From positions 2,852,001 to 2,916,000 of the forward strand of contig CATNEN010000007.1 of assembly GCA_950097015.1 (NCBI GenBank): DNA of 64,000 bases, read 5' to 3'. Below the pieces are notes generated by a model, which was given only the letters and a program-made list of their open reading frames with translations, did not search any database and was not told where the DNA came from. This DNA is from Macrostomum hystrix (lineage: Eukaryota > Platyhelminthes > Macrostomidae). Position numbers and translations under genes: made by a program. Every line of letters starts with the position of its first letter. The stretch's first letter is position 1. Of the stretch, positions 57,862-64,000 are shown piece by piece.

Positions 57862-59280
57862 GATCAAGACGAAATCTGCGAGCCAACCGAGGAACCAGAA
57901 CCCCGCTAACCCTGTACGTGCGAATCGACGCGCGCCACCATCTCGATTTGAAGAGGGAGATGAGATGGAGCTTGACTGGTGGCTTGAATCGACTTGCTTG
58001 TTTAATTAACTTGAACTGACTTATTTACATCACCACATATTTACTATTCCTTTGTTCGTTTGTTTGAACCCACTGCAAGTTTGTGCTCATTCCTTTTCTA
58101 ATATAAGTAACTCCACTTGTCTACCTGTATGCGTGTTGGCCCACCAGCCCAAATATTTTCACCTTCCACCCTTCTCTTTTGATCGCTATAAAACACCTCG
58201 CAATTGCTGAGTCTCGCAAATATACCAAAGGAAATTCATCTCGTCTCTTTTTAGCAACAACGAAAACTAACGCCAACTTGGCGTACTTATTTGCGACACA
58301 ACACTTTTATATGTCTGGCCGGCGAGTAAAACGATTTCTTGGTAATGTTTATCATCAATTAGAAAGCAAAAGACTGCTTTGTATCTCAATTAATTTGTGT
58401 CTAGGTTTCAGAATAGAGTGAAACTCTTTCGTATTTGAAAGACGCATAGAATTCGGTAGTTTTCGTCAATAAAAACTGTTCTCGGTACTGAAAAATTCCC
58501 TCAAAAGACCGGTTTTTTCCGGTTTGAAAAAACTGATTTTGCGTCCCCAACTCGAACTCATCTGTGGGCGGAGCTGTCAATCAATAACTCATTGTTCTGT
58601 TTCTGGCCAAAATTTACCTTACAGGTAGCGTCTCCAGCCAAAAAAACACTAAAAAGAGATCTCGCACAGTGGCTCCAACGCATTGTAATCAAGTAAGCTT
58701 TCACAGATCAAGGCCCCTCAGCAGATAAAGGTTTTATCGTCCATTGTCTTTAAACGACGACGTAAATAGGCTTTGTGTATGTTACGCATCATCTATAGAA
58801 GTGCTGATTTTCATATTTAAAGAGCTAAACAAAACTTCCAGCTTTGTCTGCTTCAGTCCGAGTATTTATCCTCAAGTTAAAGTTTAAAAATCTCCCACTG
58901 GCTTCATAGGTGGCCAAGACTTAGACTCGTTTACAATGCTGTTCCAACTGATAACTAGTTTAGCATTGCTGGCCACACCTGCAGCTAGCAGCGTATTCTA
59001 TGAAACAGTCGGGCAGCAGTGCATAAGAGCACAGTTCATGAGGTGCTTCATCAACATTTCGAGAAAGACGGAATGCGCCCTTCTGTGCGCCATTTCTACC
59101 GACTGCCAGGCATTCAGCGTGGCCGATGGTCCGTGCCAGCTGTTCGTGTTCAACAGGTGCAGCAAGTACGTGAGAGACTGCAGCTGCACTCGCATCAAGC
59201 AGGTGTTTGTGAAGCAGCAGTCGGGACTGCCACCCGGAGCTCTGTGTCCTGCTGGATTCGCTGACGACTTTTGCGGTACC
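57862..59280. repeat. Large tandem duplication, left copy
   Basis: Nearly identical to 60,696-62,115 (offset 2,834-2,835 bp). It contains the C-terminal end of a gypsy pol remnant (57,862-58,010), about 0.9 kb of non-coding sequence with a TATAAAA at 58,187, and the promoter and 5' half of gene 4. Homology to the right copy stops inside the conserved core of the gene. Confidence 0.93.
58187..58193 (+). promoter_or_regulatory. TATA box, possibly of a retroelement LTR
   Basis: TATAAAA about 180 bp downstream of the pol-remnant stop, duplicated at 61,021-61,027. It is 740 bp from the gene 4 ATG, too far to be its own core promoter. A solo or 3' LTR promoter is possible. Confidence 0.3.
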
Positions 59281-59664
59281 AAGTACAAGCTCTATGAAAA
59301 CTGGACCGACTGGGATTTGGCAAAGGAGGCAGTCGATGCTTTGCCAGGCCTCACAATCATGGCTGACGTCACCGACCAGACTGAGATGGGCCATTGGCAA
59401 GCAGTTTTCAACCGGGACCGACTGATGAGGGTGATAATGGGAGGCATGCAGCTTCCAGGCAGCTCTGAGCCAGCCGGTGGATGGATCTGGGCCAGCTGCA
59501 ACCTCAGCATTAGTGCCGACCTGTGGGCAGCAAAGCAGCCCAGCAATGCCGGAATCGAAGATGTCGTAGTTGCTGGCTCGGACTTTCTTGGCTTGAACGA
59601 TGGAAAGCGTTCGAGTTCAAGATATGAAGGAGCATTTGTCGAGTGCGTGTCGCCGTTTAATTGA
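58936..59664 (+). CDS. Secreted PAN/apple plus C-type-lectin-like protein, gene 4 (chimeric)
   Basis: 242 residues. Signal peptide MLFQLITSLALLATPAASS, PAN-like domain about 25-90, lectin-like domain about 104-242 ending VECVSPFN. Upstream DNA, signal peptide and PAN half are essentially identical to gene 5. From about 59,260 on, the lectin half and 3' UTR are nearly identical to gene 3 (KLYENWTDWDLA, MGGMQLPGSSEP). This is the signature of recombination within the conserved core. QPSN sits at the Ca-site position. Intronless, AATAAA at 59,806. Confidence 0.88.
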   Translation: MLFQLITSLALLATPAASSVFYETVGQQCIRAQFMRCFINISRKTECALLCAISTDCQAFSVADGPCQLFVFNRCSKYVRDCSCTRIKQVFVKQQSGLPPGALCPAGFADDFCGTKYKLYENWTDWDLAKEAVDALPGLTIMADVTDQTEMGHWQAVFNRDRLMRVIMGGMQLPGSSEPAGGWIWASCNLSISADLWAAKQPSNAGIEDVVVAGSDFLGLNDGKRSSSRYEGAFVECVSPFN

Positions 59665-59805
59665 AGCTGTTGACAGTGAATGTGCAAACTCAGTGCGTAA
59701 TAGCCTAACAGGATGCTTAGAGAGAAAGGACTGCTAATTAGAAGGTGTCTTAACTTCATATCTTTAAAATCTTGAGTATACAGATCGGCCAAAAATATGG
59801 ATTTT

Positions 59806-59811
59806 AATAAA
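59806..59811 (+). terminator. Polyadenylation signal of PAN-lectin gene 4
   Basis: AATAAA 142 bp after the stop, the same context as gene 3. Confidence 0.6.
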
Positions 59812-59841
59812 CTGAATGTTTTTCGAGTGATTCTAATGGCC

Positions 59842-60088
59842 TTTTATCTGTAAATTTTACAACAAGCTCCACTAGAACTGCTTATGACCTGCCCTAGTTC
59901 TCCGATCTCATATTTACCCACTGAAATTCACAGGAGCAATACATCAACATTATTTAAGAGCGTAAAATACTTTTTACCTGTCCAGTTAAGCAGTTTTCGT
60001 TCATATTTCATGTCTCATGTTCCATATCCTTCGAGCTCATGTAGAGCTCGTTTGAGATCAGGAAGCTGATAACATTGCCAAGGTCATC
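59842..60088. other. Short spacer
   Basis: Sequence between gene 4's 3' end and the gypsy relic; nothing recognised. Confidence 0.4.
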
Positions 60089-60843
60089 TTGATGGATGGC
60101 CATTCAACAGATGTGGATCTTCCACACCGTCAATCGTCTAGCGGGTGCTACAGGCTGTCTTCGAGAGAACCGGACTGCCCCACGTGCTGCGGAGCACCAT
60201 GGCGCAGATCTGCTCGCCTGGCTTTGGAGGATCGCTCTGCTAAGACGCCACCGAGACACCCGCAATCCAACGGCCTTGCGGACCGGATGTTCCAATCCGT
60301 CAAGAGAGCATCCTTGGACTCCTGAACTCCTGAATCCTTGGCTCCTGAACTACAGGTGCGCACCGCATGCGAGCCGGTTCAGAGCCCGACGCAACCCGAT
60401 CACGATGCAGACGCCAATTGGAGCGAGCGTCTGGCAAACGCCCGGGGGGCAAGCTGGCCCAAGAGCGAGTCGAGCTCGTGGCACAGAAGGGCACAAAAAT
60501 GCACAGAAGGGCACTAACACAGCACTGATCGCGCGACACGGAGGCCAGGTCACCCTGGCTCACGCTGACCAGCTGACTCACATCATCGAGAAGTGGCAGA
60601 CAGAGGAGGCACACCAGCTTGATGAGTCCGCCCTGCAGCAGCCCAGCGGTCCTGTTGAGCAGCAGCGAAGTCGGCAGCATCAACCGGACGGCCTCGATCA
60701 AGACAAAATCTGCGAGCCAACCGAGGAACCAGAACCCCGCTAACCCTGTACGTGCGAATCGACGCGCGCCACCATCTCGATTTGAAGAGGGAGATGAGAT
60801 GGAGCTTGACTGGTGGCTTGAATCGACTTGCTTGTTTAATTAA
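60089..60843 (+). mobile_element. Second Ty3/gypsy relic: integrase and pol C-terminus
   Basis: One frame contains TPPRHPQSNGLADRMFQSVK, typical of the end of the integrase core. Another frame then continues with LLNYRCAPHASRF and GGQVTLAHADQL, and a third ends in NRRAPPSRFEEGDEMELDWW with a stop at 60,843. Three frames over 750 bp show decay. The last 150 bp also lie at the left end of the duplicated segment (57,862-58,010), so the duplication breakpoint falls inside this relic. Gag, RT and clear LTRs are absent. Confidence 0.7.
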
Positions 60844-62115
60844 CTTGAACTGACTTATTTACATCACCACATATTTACTATTCCTTTGTTCGTTTGTTTG
60901 AACCCACTGCAAGTTTGTGCTCATTCCTTTTCTAATATAAGTAACTCCACTTGTCTACCTGTATGCGTGTTGGCCCACCAGCCCAAATATTTTCACCTTC
61001 CACCCTTCTCTTTTGATCGCTATAAAACACCTCGCAATTGCTGAGTCTCGCAAATATACCAAAGGAAATTCATCTCGTCTCTTTTTAGCAACAACGAAAA
61101 CTAACGCCAACTTGGCGTAGTTATTTGCGACACAACACTTTTATATGTCAGGCCGGCGAGCAAAAAGGATTTCTTGGAAATGTTTATCATCAATTAGAAA
61201 GCAAAAGACTGCTTTGTATCTCAATTAATTTGTGTCTAGGTTTCAGAATAGAGTAAAACTCTTTCGTATTTGAAAGACGCATAGAATTCGGTAGTTTTCG
61301 TCAATAAAAACTGTTCTCGGTACTGAAAAATTCCCTCAAAAGACCGGTTTTTTCCGGTTTGAAAAAACTGATTTTGCGTCCCCAACTCGAACTCATCTGT
61401 GGGCGGAGCTGTCAATCAATAACTCATTGTTCTGTTTCTGGCCAAAATTTACCTTACAGGTAGCGTCTCCAGCCAAAAAAACACTAAAAAGAGATCTCGC
61501 ACAGTGGCTCCAACGCATTGTAATCAAGTAAGCTTTCACAGATCAAGGCCCCTCAGCAGATAAAGGTTTTATCGTCCATTGTCTTTAAACGACGACGTAA
61601 ATAGGCTTTGTGTATGTTACGCATCATCTATAGAAGTGCTGATTTTCATATTTAAAGAGCTAAACAAAACTTCCAGCTTTGTCTGCTTTAGTCCGAGTAT
61701 TTATCCTCAAGTTAAAGTTTAAAAATCTCCCACTGGCTTCATAGGTGGCCAAGACTTAGACTCGTTTACAATGCTGTTCCAACTGATAACTAGTTTAGCA
61801 TTGCTGGCCACACCTGCAGCTAGCAGCGTATTCTATGAAACAGTCGGGCAGCAGTGCATAAGAGCACAGTTCATGAGGTGCTTCATCAACATTTCGAGAA
61901 AGACGGAATGCGCCCTTCTGTGCGCCATTTCTACCGACTGCCAGGCATTCAGCGTGGCCGATGGTCCGTGCCAGCTGTTCGTGTTCAACAGGTGCAGCAA
62001 GTATGTGAGAGACTGCAGCTGCACTCGCATCAAGCAGGTGTTTGTGAAGCAGCAGTCGGGACTGCCACCCGGAGCTCTGTGTCCCGCCGGATTCGCTGAC
62101 GACTTTTGTGGCACC
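60696..62115. repeat. Large tandem duplication, right copy
   Basis: Counterpart of 57,862-59,280. It includes the pol remnant end, the same TATAAAA (61,021), promoter and 5' half of gene 5. Confidence 0.93.
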
Positions 62116-62505
62116 AAGTACACGCTGTACTCTGGAATCGCAAAATGGGACTTAGCCAAGGCTGCTGTGGATGCGCTGCCCGGCCTCACAATCATGGCTG
62201 ATGTAACTGACCTGACGGAAATGACTCACATTAATGCAATCGTGACCAGGGACAATCTGAGGAAAGTAATCACAGGAGGCTGGCAGGCCCCAGGCAGCTC
62301 TGAGCCAGACGGTGGTTGGATCTGGGTGGTCTGCAACTCCAGCATCGACCCGAGTCTCTGGGCTGCACAGCAGCCCAGCAACTATTTAAATAAGGAGAAC
62401 TATGTGTCCATCGGGTCGGGCGCATTCGGGCTGAACGATGACTCGAGAACTCATGTCCTCTACGCTGGAGTGCTTGTTGAATGTGTATCACCATTTTCTC
62501 CGTGA
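61771..62505 (+). CDS. Secreted PAN/apple plus C-type-lectin-like protein, gene 5
   Basis: 244 residues. Signal peptide and PAN half match gene 4 almost base for base. The lectin half is distinct (TLYSGIAKWDLAKAAVDALP, GGWQAPGSSEPDGGW, QQPSNYLNKENY) and ends VECVSPFSP. QPS replaces EPN; LND is kept. Its C-terminal codons, 3' UTR and downstream flank to 62,958 have a duplicated copy at 40,505-45,655, where the gypsy element inserted. AATAAA at 62,795. Intronless. Confidence 0.88.
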   Translation: MLFQLITSLALLATPAASSVFYETVGQQCIRAQFMRCFINISRKTECALLCAISTDCQAFSVADGPCQLFVFNRCSKYVRDCSCTRIKQVFVKQQSGLPPGALCPAGFADDFCGTKYTLYSGIAKWDLAKAAVDALPGLTIMADVTDLTEMTHINAIVTRDNLRKVITGGWQAPGSSEPDGGWIWVVCNSSIDPSLWAAQQPSNYLNKENYVSIGSGAFGLNDDSRTHVLYAGVLVECVSPFSP

Positions 62506-62949
62506 CGCTTAGACGAAAAACTCGACCATTGTTTGATTTTGATAAGAGAGCTTGATTTATATAGCGAGAGAAAATTTATAGTTGAAATCTTGAGAATAGT
62601 TTGCAAGCTTGGCTACCATATGCCCTACTGAAATTATTTTCTCGTCGCTGTCTGGAGTGAGTCACTAAATCAATGTTAAATAAATGTTCCTCTGGTACCT
62701 GTGTACTGCTCGAATATTAGCAACTTTTTTAGAATCTCTGGTTGTTGAAAAACGAAACTATTGATAGCTGTTCATAGGTCGTGTTACAATAAGTAATAAA
62801 CTAAAGACTTATTAAACTATTTAGCAAAGAAAACATAAGGTGAGAGGAACTAAGCGGTGAACGAGGGCTGAACGAGTTATTCTTTTGAAGCAGAAGTATG
62901 CAAAAAGACTAAAGTTTTTCTAAATTCTGAAAAAATAGACATGCTTGCA
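62506..62949. other. Gene 5 3' UTR and intergenic flank
   Basis: Holds the 3' UTR of gene 5; the whole stretch is duplicated around the gypsy element. No additional gene. Confidence 0.6.
62795..62800 (+). terminator. Polyadenylation signal of PAN-lectin gene 5
   Basis: AATAAA followed by CTAAAGAC. In the duplicated copy the gypsy target duplication CTAAA lies immediately after this hexamer. Confidence 0.55.

Positions 62950-64000
<1,051 letters not shown>

Overview
This window looks like nuclear DNA of an invertebrate animal. It has multi-exon genes with GT/AG introns, a rhodopsin-class GPCR, a TMEM184 membrane protein, a beta-tubulin copy, tRNA-derived SINEs, a Ty3/gypsy element and tyrosine-recombinase (Crypton-like) copies. 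The extreme load of unrelated minisatellites, the moderate GC and the mostly intronless genes would fit a free-living flatworm such as Macrostomum. That is an inference from style, not a sequence match.

Layout. Positions 1-18,460 hold no gene I can defend. They are a series of tandem arrays with units of 5 to 49 bp, separated by short unique stretches and a few SINE copies. A GPCR of the FMRFamide/peptide-receptor type lies on the minus strand at 18,540-19,931. Positions 24,097-38,109 (minus) are one TMEM184-family gene that I could assemble into seven exons (403 codons) by matching splice sites to the conserved protein. Its three long introns are packed with minisatellites, and intron 2 also carries an unrecognised two-exon gene on the opposite strand (34,788-35,909).

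At about 37.6 kb the minisatellites stop abruptly; the remaining 26 kb has none of comparable size and is rich in mobile elements instead. It contains two degenerate tyrosine recombinases head to head (38,718-40,365) and a complete but mutated Ty3/gypsy element with 296-bp LTRs and a 5-bp target duplication (40,861-45,510). It also contains SINEs, a 261-bp inverted-repeat element whose empty site is preserved elsewhere in the window (54,162-54,422), and a second gypsy relic (60,089-60,843).

The main coding content on the right is a tandem family of five intronless secreted proteins on the plus strand (starts 46,799, 50,931, 56,896, 58,936 and 61,771). Each has a signal peptide, a PAN/apple-like domain and a C-type-lectin-like domain. 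A block spanning the end of the PAN domain and the linker is almost identical at DNA level between copies whose flanks have diverged. Gene 4 is a clear chimera: its upstream and PAN half match gene 5, while its lectin half and 3' UTR match gene 3. Two further fragments are dead: a 3' end split by the gypsy element and a short antisense piece at 52.1 kb. The window ends in a beta-tubulin pseudogene on the minus strand.

Coordinates of arrays and SINEs are approximate to about 10-20 bp. Functions are homology calls made by eye, without database searches.
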